Origin: Bacillus sp. FJAT-27916
GTDB taxonomy: Bacteria > Bacillota > Bacilli > Bacillales > Pradoshiaceae
Direction of reading: 5' to 3'
Length of the DNA stretch: 64,000 nucleotides
NCBI RefSeq assembly: GCF_001183965.1
Contig: NZ_LFZV01000001.1
Span: forward strand, 1,746,321 to 1,810,320
This document shows, piece by piece, positions 26,843-35,285 of the stretch (position 1 is its first letter; the number at the start of each line of letters is the position of its first letter). Under the pieces are notes generated by a model. The model was not told the DNA's origin, made no database searches, and was given only the letters and a program-made list of their open reading frames with translations. The position numbers and the translations under genes are program-made.

Positions 26843-28050
26843 TGACAGTGCAAGCAGAACAAACCAATAACGGAAGATATGGCGAGTACGGGGGCAAATT
26901 TGTCCCGGAGACCTTGATGCCAGCCCTAATGGAGCTAGAGGAAGCCTATGAGAGAATTGGAATGAGTGATGATTTTCAAAGTGAATATCAATCCTTATTG
27001 AAGAATTATGTCGGCCGGGAAACACCGCTCTATTATGCGAAGAACTTAACAGAGCATTTAGGAGGAGCAAGAATTTATTTGAAGAGAGAGGATTTAAACC
27101 ATACGGGCGCACACAAAATCAATAACACACTCGGCCAGGCACTCCTGGCGAAGAAGATGGGCAAGAAAAAGGTCGTGGCAGAGACAGGTGCCGGCCAGCA
27201 TGGGGTAGCGACAGCTTCTGTCTGTGCTTTACTAGGTCTTGAGCCAATCATTTTTATGGGGGAAAAGGATATTGCAAGGCAAAAGCAAAACGTTATCAGG
27301 ATGGAGCTGCTTGGGGCAACGGTCGTGCCGGTTACATCAGGAAGTAAAACATTGAAGGACGCGGTCAATGAAGCCTTGCGTTATTGGGTGGTTCATATTG
27401 AGGATACCCATTATTTAATGGGGTCGGTCCTTGGCCCGCATCCTTTCCCATTAATTGTACGTGATTTCCAGAGTGTAATTAGTAAGGAGGCAAGGGAGCA
27501 GATGCTTAGACTTGCCGGGACATTGCCTGATGCGGTGGTGGCCTGTATTGGCGGTGGAAGCAATGCGATGGGGATGTTTTATCATTTCTTGCCGGATAAG
27601 ACGGTCGAGCTGATTGGCGTCGAGGCGGCTGGCAAGGGTGTGGATACGGATTATCATGCAGCATCCATCACGAAGGGAAAAAAGGGGATTCTTCATGGGG
27701 CCTATATGTATTTACTTCAGGATGATAGTGGTCAAATACAAGAAGCCCATTCAATCTCTGCAGGACTTGACTATCCAGGTGTCGGACCAGAGCATTGCTA
27801 CTTAAAGGATATAGGCAGGGTAGAATATACATCCATTACAGATCATGAAGCATTGGAGGCGTTCATGCTTCTCACTTCCAAGGAAGGAATCCTTCCAGCA
27901 CTCGAGAGCTCTCATGCGATTGCTGAGGTGATGAAAAGAGCCCCGCAGATGAGCCATGAGCAATCTGTCATTGTCTGCCTGTCAGGTCGGGGAGATAAAG
28001 ATATGGATACGGTCATAAAAGAACTGGGAGGGGAAGAGAATGAGCAATAA
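26842..28050 (+). CDS. trpB: Tryptophan synthase beta chain
   Basis: A 402-residue PLP enzyme. The Schiff-base lysine is Lys92 in [22 protein letters not shown] and the phosphate-binding loop [12 protein letters not shown] are intact. ESSHA and SGRGDKD are at the C-terminus. It joins indole to serine. GGAGGAG precedes the ATG. The C-terminus overlaps trpA by 11 bases. Confidence 0.97.
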   Translation: MTVQAEQTNNGRYGEYGGKFVPETLMPALMELEEAYERIGMSDDFQSEYQSLLKNYVGRETPLYYAKNLTEHLGGARIYLKREDLNHTGAHKINNTLGQALLAKKMGKKKVVAETGAGQHGVATASVCALLGLEPIIFMGEKDIARQKQNVIRMELLGATVVPVTSGSKTLKDAVNEALRYWVVHIEDTHYLMGSVLGPHPFPLIVRDFQSVISKEAREQMLRLAGTLPDAVVACIGGGSNAMGMFYHFLPDKTVELIGVEAAGKGVDTDYHAASITKGKKGILHGAYMYLLQDDSGQIQEAHSISAGLDYPGVGPEHCYLKDIGRVEYTSITDHEALEAFMLLTSKEGILPALESSHAIAEVMKRAPQMSHEQSVIVCLSGRGDKDMDTVIKELGGEENEQ

Positions 28051-28825
28051 ACTGACTGACCAATTACAAAAACGGAAAGATAACGGAGACAAAGGTTTTA
28101 TCCCATATATCATGGCAGGAGACGGCGGCTTAGAACAGCTGTCTGAAACGATTCGTTATCTGGAAGGAATTGGTGCAGCGGCAGTTGAAATTGGGATACC
28201 TTTCTCTGACCCCGTAGCTGATGGTCCAAGTATTCAGGAAGCTGGCCTGCGTGCGCTCAAGGCAGGAGTGGACTTAAGAGGCGTCTTATCAGAACTCTCT
28301 AAGCATGAATTTTCAGTTCCGCTCATTATCATGACCTATGCCAATCCAATCATGCAAATGGGGCCGGAACACTTTGCAAGGGAGGCTGCGAATGCCAGGA
28401 TTTCAGGCTGTATAATACCGGATGTCCCGCTGGAGGAGGAAGCACTCTTTAAGGAGCCGCTAAATGATACGGGCATCGTCTTGATCCGGTTAGTACCGCT
28501 GACGGCATCAATGGAACGATTGCAGGCTTTAAGCAGCATGGCTGAGGGGTTCTTATATGCCGTTACCGTAAATGGTGTGACAGGGGAGAAGGCTGAGCTC
28601 GAACAGAACTATTTACGAGAAAGAGTCGAGAGGCTGAAGGAAATGACTGACACACCTGTTTATGCAGGGTTCGGAATTTCCAATCCGCAGACGGCTAATG
28701 CCCTGCTGACCTTTTGTGACGGGGTCATTGTCGGTTCGAAAATCGTGGATGCCCTGCATCATCAAGACAGAGAAGGGATTGGAACATTTGTTGCAGGATT
28801 GAAGCTGTCCTCAACTAAAGTCTGA
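28040..28825 (+). CDS. trpA: Tryptophan synthase alpha chain
   Basis: A 261-residue TIM barrel with the catalytic pair Glu50 and Asp61 in [15 protein letters not shown]. The phosphate-binding loops are [10 protein letters not shown] and VIVGSKIVD. It splits indole-glycerol phosphate and passes indole to TrpB. GGGAGGGG precedes the ATG inside trpB. This is the last trp gene. No clear terminator follows, so transcripts may read into the DinB gene and stop at 29398-29432. Confidence 0.96.
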   Translation: MSNKLTDQLQKRKDNGDKGFIPYIMAGDGGLEQLSETIRYLEGIGAAAVEIGIPFSDPVADGPSIQEAGLRALKAGVDLRGVLSELSKHEFSVPLIIMTYANPIMQMGPEHFAREAANARISGCIIPDVPLEEEALFKEPLNDTGIVLIRLVPLTASMERLQALSSMAEGFLYAVTVNGVTGEKAELEQNYLRERVERLKEMTDTPVYAGFGISNPQTANALLTFCDGVIVGSKIVDALHHQDREGIGTFVAGLKLSSTKV

Positions 28826-28908
28826 TGTTGTTTTCCAAAAGCTGTTAGCGGGTATGAATGAACATGGCCACATATGTGGACTATTCAGTTGCATCGGGAG
28901 GGAATATG

Positions 28909-29382
28909 ATGAAAACAGCCGGAATGAAAAGTCAATTTTATCTGACACGTAATAAATTGAAAGAGGTTGTGAGTGATTTATCGGAACCTGAAGCGGATTT
29001 TCAACCAGAGGGATTCTCTAATACTATCAGGTGGCAGCTGGGTCATCTTTTAGTCAGCGCAGAGAGTTTTCTATTTGGATATCCAGAGGGAAGCTCTCCT
29101 GTTCCTAAGTTGTATGCAAGCTTTTTTGAGAGTGGGACAGCTCCTTCAAGATGGCAGAGAAGTGCTCCTTCCCTAGAGGAACTGATAAAACAATTAGAGA
29201 CACAGGAAAGAAGGATTGAGGACTTACCGAAAGAATTTTGGAGCGAAAAGATTTCAAGTCCTATTCCGAGCCTGAAGATTGAAGACCGGGAAGAATTATT
29301 CCATTTGATCCTGCATCATGAAGCCATGCATCTTGGGCAGATCCAATCCATCAAAAGATTGATTACAGTGGAGAGCCGTTAA
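28909..29382 (+). CDS. DinB / YfiT-like four-helix protein
   Basis: The protein has 157 residues from the second of two ATGs (28909), which is 7 bases after GGGAGGG. The putative metal-binding histidines of the DinB fold are visible: His in RWQLGHLLVSAE near residue 42 and the C-terminal pair in LILHHEAMHLGQI near 137-142. Family members include bacillithiol- and mycothiol-dependent transferases; the exact role is not known. It lies 84 bases behind trpA with no terminator between them, so it may be part of the trp transcript. Confidence 0.75.
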   Translation: MKTAGMKSQFYLTRNKLKEVVSDLSEPEADFQPEGFSNTIRWQLGHLLVSAESFLFGYPEGSSPVPKLYASFFESGTAPSRWQRSAPSLEELIKQLETQERRIEDLPKEFWSEKISSPIPSLKIEDREELFHLILHHEAMHLGQIQSIKRLITVESR

Positions 29383-29397
29383 TTATTAAGGATATAA

Positions 29398-29432
29398 AGG
29401 CATTCAGAATCCATAATCTGAATGCTTTTTTT
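29398..29432 (+). terminator. Terminator after DinB-like gene
   Basis: GCATTCAGA (29400-29408) pairs with TCTGAATGC (29417-29425), followed by seven Ts. Confidence 0.92.
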
Positions 29433-29537
29433 ATGGATATGCAGGGGATATATAAAAGGTTGTTTCGAAAACAAACAAAATTTTCAGACTAATAATAGTT
29501 ATTATTGTATAATAATTTCAAAGGAGGTTTGCTCATT

Positions 29538-30980
29538 ATGAATATCTATTTTGCAAGGGAGATAAGGGATAGTGACCAAACAGCAGATGCAAACGGATTA
29601 TCTATCAATACCTTAATGGAGAATTCCGGACATGCTCTGTTTGAGGGAATGAAGAAGCTTCTAGATAAGGAACAGAGAATCGGTATTCTCGCAGGCAGCG
29701 GGAATAATGGAGGCGATGGAATTGTCCTTGCACGCCTTTTGAAGAACCACGGGTTTAAGGCAGAGCTGATTTTCCCATTAGGTATTCCGTCTACACAAGT
29801 GGCTCATGATCATTTGGCCTATTATCAAAGCTTGGGATATGCTTATTCAAGCCAGTTGGACGGGAATTATGACGTCTTAATAGATGGTCTATTTGGAATA
29901 GGATTCAGGCCGCCTTTCACGGAGGAGATGAATCGATTGCACCAGCAATGGATGGACTCCAAGGCCTTAAAGATGGCGATCGACGTTCCCTCTGGAACAG
30001 AAGCAGACTATGGAAGAGTACAGGCAGCCTTTAAGGCGGATCACACCTTCTGTCTTCATGGGGCTAAACCATCTGCTTTCTTGTATCCGTCAAGCACCTA
30101 TTATGGCGAATTGCATATTGTGGATATTGGGCTTCCTTCGCAGGCGAGATTCCGGATTTGGACGGAGGATGATGTAAGGGTAACATGGCATGTCGAGGAG
30201 GAAAATCCACATAAAGGAACGTTCGGGACTGGATTGCTGATTGCTGGAAGCAGGCAGATGCCTGGCTGTGCTTTGCTCGCTGGAACAGGGGCTATGCGTG
30301 CAGGAATCGGAAAGCTTGTGATTGCAACAGAGGAAGAAGTAGCGCATAAATGCACCATTTCCCTGCCTGAGGCTACATATGTAGATCGTTCGAAATCAAA
30401 CTGGCAGCAGGATTTAACGCAGAAGTATACAGCTGTGGCCATTGGACCAGGCATCAATCCTGATGAATCACTAGAGGAGCTGATTGCTGCCTATCTTAAT
30501 GAAACAGATTATCCGCTTATCCTAGACGCAGGAGCCCTCTCAGAGCGCAGCTATCCAAAACAGCGGAAGGGTCCTATTATTTTGACACCACACCCAGGAG
30601 AAATGGCAAGGATAGCAGGGAAAACCGCCGTGGAAGTGAATGAGAACCGGATTCAGACAGCAAGCGATTATGCGGTCAAACATCAGGTAACAGTCGTGCT
30701 GAAAGGAGTGAATACGGTTATTGCTTTTCCCGACGGAACTGGCTATGTAAATATTACAGGAAACAGGGGATTATCCAAAGGCGGGACAGGGGATACCTTA
30801 ACAGGAATCCTGCTAGGGCTCCTAACTCAAGGGTACCGGAAAGCAGCCATTATGAATGGTGTTTATCTTCATGGGAAGACAGCAGAGCTTTATAGTGAGA
30901 ATCATGCACCGAGTGCTATGCTGGCATCGGATATTATGCGAATATGGCCTGAGCTGCTTCGGAGGTTAGACCTAGAGTAG
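29538..30980 (+). CDS. nnr: Bifunctional NAD(P)H-hydrate epimerase / ADP-dependent dehydratase
   Basis: The protein has 480 residues from the ATG at 29538, which has AAAGGAGG at 29519-29526; an upstream in-frame TTG lies before that site. The N-terminal YjeF domain (about 1-210) carries GSGNNGGDGIVLARL, the epimerase signature. The C-terminal ribokinase-like domain (about 220-475) carries ILTPHPGEMARI and GNRGLSKGGTGDTLTG, typical of the dehydratase. Together they repair damaged, hydrated NADH and NADPH. It is a fusion, whereas B. subtilis YxkO covers only the dehydratase half. It is a single-gene unit. Confidence 0.92.
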   Translation: MNIYFAREIRDSDQTADANGLSINTLMENSGHALFEGMKKLLDKEQRIGILAGSGNNGGDGIVLARLLKNHGFKAELIFPLGIPSTQVAHDHLAYYQSLGYAYSSQLDGNYDVLIDGLFGIGFRPPFTEEMNRLHQQWMDSKALKMAIDVPSGTEADYGRVQAAFKADHTFCLHGAKPSAFLYPSSTYYGELHIVDIGLPSQARFRIWTEDDVRVTWHVEEENPHKGTFGTGLLIAGSRQMPGCALLAGTGAMRAGIGKLVIATEEEVAHKCTISLPEATYVDRSKSNWQQDLTQKYTAVAIGPGINPDESLEELIAAYLNETDYPLILDAGALSERSYPKQRKGPIILTPHPGEMARIAGKTAVEVNENRIQTASDYAVKHQVTVVLKGVNTVIAFPDGTGYVNITGNRGLSKGGTGDTLTGILLGLLTQGYRKAAIMNGVYLHGKTAELYSENHAPSAMLASDIMRIWPELLRRLDLE

Positions 30981-31092
30981 GTCTACAAAAGATTTTGTTG
31001 AATCACATCAAATTTTGAAAAAAATGAATGATTTGATGCTAAAAAAACTCATAAACGGGAATAGACTTAGAAAACATGAAGGGAGCCATGTC

Positions 31093-31737
31093 ATGGATCG
31101 TGTCTATACGTATACGAAGAAAGAAGAAGTAGTGAATGCCATTACACACGGGATAGGAGTTGGACTTTCCATTGCAGCTTTAGTGCTCATGATTACGAAT
31201 ACTGTCGTAAACGGAGCAACTGGCAGGCTCGCGATTGTCCTGATATATGGAATTTCCATGCTGATGCTATTTACCTTTTCGACATTATGTCATGCATTTC
31301 CTGAAGGAAAGACGAAAATGGTCTTGGAGTTATTTGACCATACATCCATCTACTTGTTTATTGCAGGTACCTACACACCCTATGCGGTAATTGCCATAGG
31401 CGGCAAGACGGGATATACGCTGCTGGCTCTTGTATGGGGATTAGCCGTTTTGGGCATTATCTTTAAGGCGTTTTTCTTAAGGAAATTAATGATCATTTCC
31501 ACCTTAATTTATATTGTCATGGGATGGATGATTGTGGTAGCGTGGGAGCCCCTTTCACAAGCGGTGCCGCCGATGGGGCTGCAGATGCTTATTTATGGGG
31601 GGCTTTTATACACATTAGGGTCTATTTTCTACGTATGGAGAGGTTTTCCGTATCATCATGCTGTATGGCATTTAATGGTGCTTGTTGCCTCCATTCTCCA
31701 TTTTCTATCCATTTTCCTATATATTTTGCCCCTATAA
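31093..31737 (+). CDS. Hemolysin III / PAQR-like membrane protein
   Basis: The protein has 214 residues when started at the ATG 31093, with AAGGGAG about 9 bases upstream. The earlier in-frame TTG at 31015 has no ribosome binding site and would add a lysine-rich leader. Seven predicted membrane segments carry the family landmarks: NAITHGIGVGLSIAAL at the start, LFTFSTLCHAFP, LFDHTSIYLFIAGTYTPY and PYHHAVWHLMVL. These hold the three conserved histidines of the PAQR metal site. The family is called hemolysin III, but a lytic role is unproven in most bacteria. Confidence 0.88.
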   Translation: MDRVYTYTKKEEVVNAITHGIGVGLSIAALVLMITNTVVNGATGRLAIVLIYGISMLMLFTFSTLCHAFPEGKTKMVLELFDHTSIYLFIAGTYTPYAVIAIGGKTGYTLLALVWGLAVLGIIFKAFFLRKLMIISTLIYIVMGWMIVVAWEPLSQAVPPMGLQMLIYGGLLYTLGSIFYVWRGFPYHHAVWHLMVLVASILHFLSIFLYILPL

Positions 31738-31748
31738 TCAATATAAAG

Positions 31749-31804
31749 AAAGCCGATTCAGACCTTCCTGACGAAGCAGCAGGAGGAGTGAATCGGCTTT
31801 TTTA
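31749..31804 (+). terminator. Terminator after the hemolysin III-like gene
   Basis: AAAGCCGATTCA pairs with TGAATCGGCTTT across a 26-base loop, then a T run. Confidence 0.85.
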
Positions 31805-31827
31805 TCGAACGGTCTTTGACAGAACTC

Positions 31828-32529
31828 TTATTGATATACATGCGCTTGCAGGATTTTTAAGGTTTTCTCGCCCACTGCCCGCGCACTTTGCGGATTTTGT
31901 CCGGTGATGATTCGTTTGTCCTCCACCACATGACTGGTGAAAGGAATCGTTGATTTCTTATAGGACTTTGCGACAGACCGCAGTTCATCCTCAAGATAAA
32001 AAGGAATTTTTCCCCCTTGGAATATCAGTTTTTCTTCTATATTTGAATACCCGGTCACTTCGACATTCTCAAGAAGGTGGGTGCCATCTGATAAGCGCGT
32101 GCGAAGGAATGCTGCAGGTCCATGGCAGACAGCTGTTACGAGACCGCCATTTTCATAGATTGCGGCCGTAATTTCTTGGATTTTCTTTGATTCAGGGAAA
32201 TCCCATAGGGTACCATGACCTCCGGCAAAGAAGACACAATCATAATCCTGTCCATTGATCTCTTCAAGTGGCAATGAGTGATCAAGCTTACTGATGAAAT
32301 AAGGGTCGAGATGATAGGTTTTTGATGTTTGGTCCATGATGACCGGAAGCAGGCTTTTTGGGTCAATCGGCACCTTGCCTCCATTGATGCTCACTATATC
32401 AATCGGGAACCCAGCGACTCTTACGACATCATAGAAATGCACGAGTTCACTGAACCATAACCCGGTTTTATCTGTATCCTTTTTCATCGTTCCGTGGCTT
32501 GTGACAATTGCCAATACTTTCTTTTTCAA
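31828..32529 (-). CDS. DJ-1/PfpI (Hsp31-like) type 1 glutamine amidotransferase-like protein
   Basis: A 233-residue protein. The nucleophile elbow is VTAVCHGPAAFL near residue 128, with Cys followed by His. The partner acidic residue is in VFFAGGHGTLWDFPE near 98. The N-terminus KKVLAIVTSHGT is the usual first strand. HchA/Hsp31-like members act as glyoxalase III, protein deglycase or chaperone; which of these applies cannot be told. The start is TTG, with AAAGGAGG 8 bases upstream on the minus strand. It is transcribed alone. Confidence 0.87.
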   Translation of the reverse strand: MKKKVLAIVTSHGTMKKDTDKTGLWFSELVHFYDVVRVAGFPIDIVSINGGKVPIDPKSLLPVIMDQTSKTYHLDPYFISKLDHSLPLEEINGQDYDCVFFAGGHGTLWDFPESKKIQEITAAIYENGGLVTAVCHGPAAFLRTRLSDGTHLLENVEVTGYSNIEEKLIFQGGKIPFYLEDELRSVAKSYKKSTIPFTSHVVEDKRIITGQNPQSARAVGEKTLKILQAHVYQ

Positions 32530-32628
32530 TTCAGAACCTCCTTTACGGTGAGATAAAATGACATTTTATCATATTTCCACGATTTTTGCCTTTTTTTCTC
32601 TCTCGTAATAGGTCCGTACACGGCATGT

Positions 32629-33195
32629 TTACTGGGCAGCTGGCAGAAGTCTGGTAGAAAACAGTCTTTTTCGAATTAAGATTCCTAAGTAGGCAGCCAT
32701 CATGGCTTTAAGAATGCCAACTGGGACAAACGGTGTAATACCCGTTAGTAAAGCCGCATTCCAGGATAATGAAGCGGCTGTTTTCAGCCAAAGAGCCCCA
32801 AAGATCAATGTGACAATCATACCAATTAAATTGGCTATGATGGCTTGAGTAATCGTGAACCCTCTCTTCTCTAACCAATAACCAGTCAGGAAAGCGGCGG
32901 GGATGAAGCCGAATAAATAACCTCCCGTCGGTCCGAATAGAACACCAAGGCCGCTGGTAAATCCTGAAAAGACAGGAATTCCAATGGTCCCTAGTGCAAG
33001 ATAGATGAGGACGGTATATGTACTAAACCGGGAACCAATGATGGTAGCAATAAGTCCGACTGCTAACGTCTGTCCAGTGATGGGAATAAGCGGAAGCGGG
33101 ATTGTGACCTGAGCCAAAATAGAGAGAATAGCCGCATACATCGCGATTATCATCATATTTTTTGTTTTTGAACGGCGCACTTTTTTCCTCCTCAA
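32629..33195 (-). CDS. bioY: Biotin transporter BioY (ECF S component)
   Basis: A 188-residue membrane protein with six hydrophobic segments. It has the BioY pattern: PLPLIPITGQTLAVGL near residue 35, YLALGTIGIPVFSGFTSG near 65, and LFGPTGGYLFGFIPAAFL near 87. These form the biotin-binding core. The S component captures biotin and works with a shared EcfA/EcfA'/EcfT energising module, which is not in this window. GAGGAG precedes the start. Upstream lies a BirA-type operator overlapping a TATAAT -10, so expression is probably shut off when biotin is plentiful. Confidence 0.93.
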   Translation of the reverse strand: MRRKKVRRSKTKNMMIIAMYAAILSILAQVTIPLPLIPITGQTLAVGLIATIIGSRFSTYTVLIYLALGTIGIPVFSGFTSGLGVLFGPTGGYLFGFIPAAFLTGYWLEKRGFTITQAIIANLIGMIVTLIFGALWLKTAASLSWNAALLTGITPFVPVGILKAMMAAYLGILIRKRLFSTRLLPAAQ

Positions 33196-33201
33196 TAAAT
33201 A

Positions 33202-33229
33202 AGTTAACTAATATTGATTATAAGTTAAC
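33202..33229 (-). promoter_or_regulatory. BirA-like biotin operator overlapping the bioY promoter
   Basis: Two GTTAAC half-sites (33203-33208 and 33223-33228) separated by 14 bases, flanked by further A/T symmetry. On the minus strand the gap contains TATAAT, a good -10 for bioY. BirA operators of Bacilli have the same GTTAAC-spacer-GTTAAC form. BirA bound to biotinyl-AMP would block RNA polymerase here. Confidence 0.8.
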
Positions 33230-33307
33230 ACAAAAACCCTTTTGTGAATAGTCTTTTGTAATGATTTGAATATTTTAAAAATTACATACATTTATTAACA
33301 ATTGTGC

Positions 33308-33313
33308 TATAAT
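33308..33313 (+). promoter_or_regulatory. Putative -10 element of the 33366 gene
   Basis: A perfect TATAAT preceded by TG (TGCTATAAT, close to an extended -10), 50 bases before the gene. No good -35 at the normal spacing. Confidence 0.5.
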
Positions 33314-33365
33314 CAGTTGGGGTCTAGTGAGAAATAGAATCAATAGTCATTAGGGGGGGAAAGTG

Positions 33366-34898
33366 TTGAATAAAAAGGCAAAGGTGCTGCCAATAGTCAT
33401 TCTGTTGGCTCTTTTTGGCTTGTATTACTTTTATAATGTTAATTTAGCGGTTACCTTGCCAGATGAAGGGTGGGGCCGTGCCTCCAAGGTAGAGGGGGCT
33501 TCTAAATACCCGATGCAGCAATACAGCTTTACTAAGAATAAAGAGATTCATATGTACTTGCCGAGTGATGATCAAGTTAGGTATACGATAACAGATCAGA
33601 ACTATAAGACAATCAAAGAAACCGTGATTCCGGTTAGTATTGATGTCGACACACCGGTTTGGGGAGATGGACAGCGCTTCTTCTATTTACAGGACAAGAA
33701 ATTGCAATTATATGAAAATGGGAAGTCAACCCTCATTGATGAGGAGGTTCACTCCTTTTATCCGACGAATGAAAACATTCTCTATTGGAACGAAAAAGAG
33801 ATTTATCTCTATGAAACAGGTAAACAAAAAAGTAGTGTATTAGTGACTGTAAAGGACCCAATCAGTCATGTTAAATCCGCTGATGGGGATGGAAGTATTT
33901 TAGTTGCAACCAACCCGACTCCGCTTGATATTCAATTCTATTTAATGGAAGGGAAAGAACTGAACGAGCTGTATGCTTGGTCTTCATCAAACAACGCGAC
34001 TATAGAAAATATCCTCTATGATTCTAATGGTCAGGAAGCATCCATCTTAATTGAAACATTTAAGATGTCGCAAGGAGAACGAACAAATAACGCTAATCTC
34101 ATTACCTTTAACCCGAAGGATTTTAAGGTGAATGGGGATGAATGGATGCTTTTCACAGATGGAAGCAATGGTGCACGATTAGCTAATCCGCGCTATTTCA
34201 ATATGCGTTATCTGGATGGAAAACTGGAGCTGCTATTTGTATCTGAAGGGCAAAGAGAGGGGAAAAAATCCGGCTATAATGTCTACTTCGCTAACACAAA
34301 GCAGGACGGAGAGTGGGTAGGTTTTAGAAGAAGCACCTCATCCGATACGAGCTTAAGCCCAATGTGGGCGGGAGAAAACCATATTCTTTGGCAAACCTAT
34401 GGCGGAAAGCAATATCAAACCTATGGCACCTTTAATGGGAATGGGTATGTCGAATCTTCCATGGTGAAGACGAAAGAGGATTACCGTATGGCCCTATATG
34501 ACTTCATCAGTGGTGTTTTCAGCAGCCTTATCATGCTTTTCTTTGGGATGATATGGGTTATTCCTTCATTGATTTTCTACACAATTATGATGTTTTTACG
34601 TAAGGAAGAATTTGAAAATCATAAAGGCTGGATAGAGCCGGTGGGCATCCTTCTCTATGTTGGAACCGTCTTATATGTTTTTAACAGTGTATTGTCGGAC
34701 AGCTTATTCTCGATGGCACCTGACTATTTGACATTCCCGAATAGTATGGTGATTTGGCCGTTAGTCATCAGTGCCGTTTCCTATGGAATTTATAAATTGG
34801 TAACCAATAAGGATATGGGACTGTATGCGGGTATTTCCTATTATATCGGGTTGAATATCGTCATGATGACGGGACTTTATGGTCCATATCTCATTTGA
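33366..34898 (+). CDS. Membrane-anchored protein with large extracytoplasmic domain, unknown function
   Basis: About 510 residues. A signal-anchor helix (residues 8-26, LPIVILLALFGLYYFY) is followed by about 360 residues of beta-rich, YxxD/WxxG-type repeats resembling a beta-propeller. The C-terminus then has four to five membrane helices, starting near residue 385. The predicted layout is sensor-like: an external domain between a first and a final cluster of helices. No enzymatic motif seen. Start is TTG at 33366 or GTG at 33363; a run of seven Gs at 33353-33359 favours the TTG by spacing. It is a single-gene unit with its own terminator. Confidence 0.7.
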   Translation: MNKKAKVLPIVILLALFGLYYFYNVNLAVTLPDEGWGRASKVEGASKYPMQQYSFTKNKEIHMYLPSDDQVRYTITDQNYKTIKETVIPVSIDVDTPVWGDGQRFFYLQDKKLQLYENGKSTLIDEEVHSFYPTNENILYWNEKEIYLYETGKQKSSVLVTVKDPISHVKSADGDGSILVATNPTPLDIQFYLMEGKELNELYAWSSSNNATIENILYDSNGQEASILIETFKMSQGERTNNANLITFNPKDFKVNGDEWMLFTDGSNGARLANPRYFNMRYLDGKLELLFVSEGQREGKKSGYNVYFANTKQDGEWVGFRRSTSSDTSLSPMWAGENHILWQTYGGKQYQTYGTFNGNGYVESSMVKTKEDYRMALYDFISGVFSSLIMLFFGMIWVIPSLIFYTIMMFLRKEEFENHKGWIEPVGILLYVGTVLYVFNSVLSDSLFSMAPDYLTFPNSMVIWPLVISAVSYGIYKLVTNKDMGLYAGISYYIGLNIVMMTGLYGPYLI

Positions 34899-34905
34899 TT
34901 CGCCT

Positions 34906-34950
34906 GCCGGACATTCCTTCTCCATCTAGAAGAAGGATGTCTGGCTTTTA
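34906..34950 (+). terminator. Terminator of the 33366 gene
   Basis: GCCGGACATTCCTTCT pairs with AGAAGGATGTCTGGC around a short loop, then TTTTATTT. Confidence 0.88.
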
Positions 34951-34958
34951 TTTATGGC

Positions 34959-35207
34959 TCAGAAGCCAACGAAATCGGCCCATTCCTTTTGCTTCAGCAT
35001 ATGACTGAATATTCGGTAATGATAGAGGAAGGTATCGAATGGCAAATGGGAATCGGGGAAATCATACCAGGATAGGAATGAGTCTAGTTGTTGGGTAAAT
35101 TCGTTGTGATCTATGAGTCCGTGGAGATATAATGGATACTCATATGCTTTATAAAGGGACGATAGGCCATTTTCAATGAATATGGCTTCTATTTGTGTTC
35201 GATTCAT
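34959..35207 (-). CDS. Small uncharacterised protein, divergent from helD
   Basis: An 82-residue, aromatic-rich, probably helical protein with no membrane segment. It starts MNRTQIEAIFIENG and is strongly acidic in the middle (DFPDSHLPFDTF). GGAGGTGG is placed 4-5 bases before the ATG on the minus strand, a strong translation signal, which supports a real gene. I do not recognise the family. It sits head-to-head with helD, with about 80 bases between start codons. Confidence 0.6.
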   Translation of the reverse strand: MNRTQIEAIFIENGLSSLYKAYEYPLYLHGLIDHNEFTQQLDSFLSWYDFPDSHLPFDTFLYHYRIFSHMLKQKEWADFVGF

Positions 35208-35285
35208 TTTTCCACCTCCAGCAAACAGTATCGGATGGATGAGGGAACTTTATTCGCATCAGGAGGTCAAAAAGGGGGATTTACT

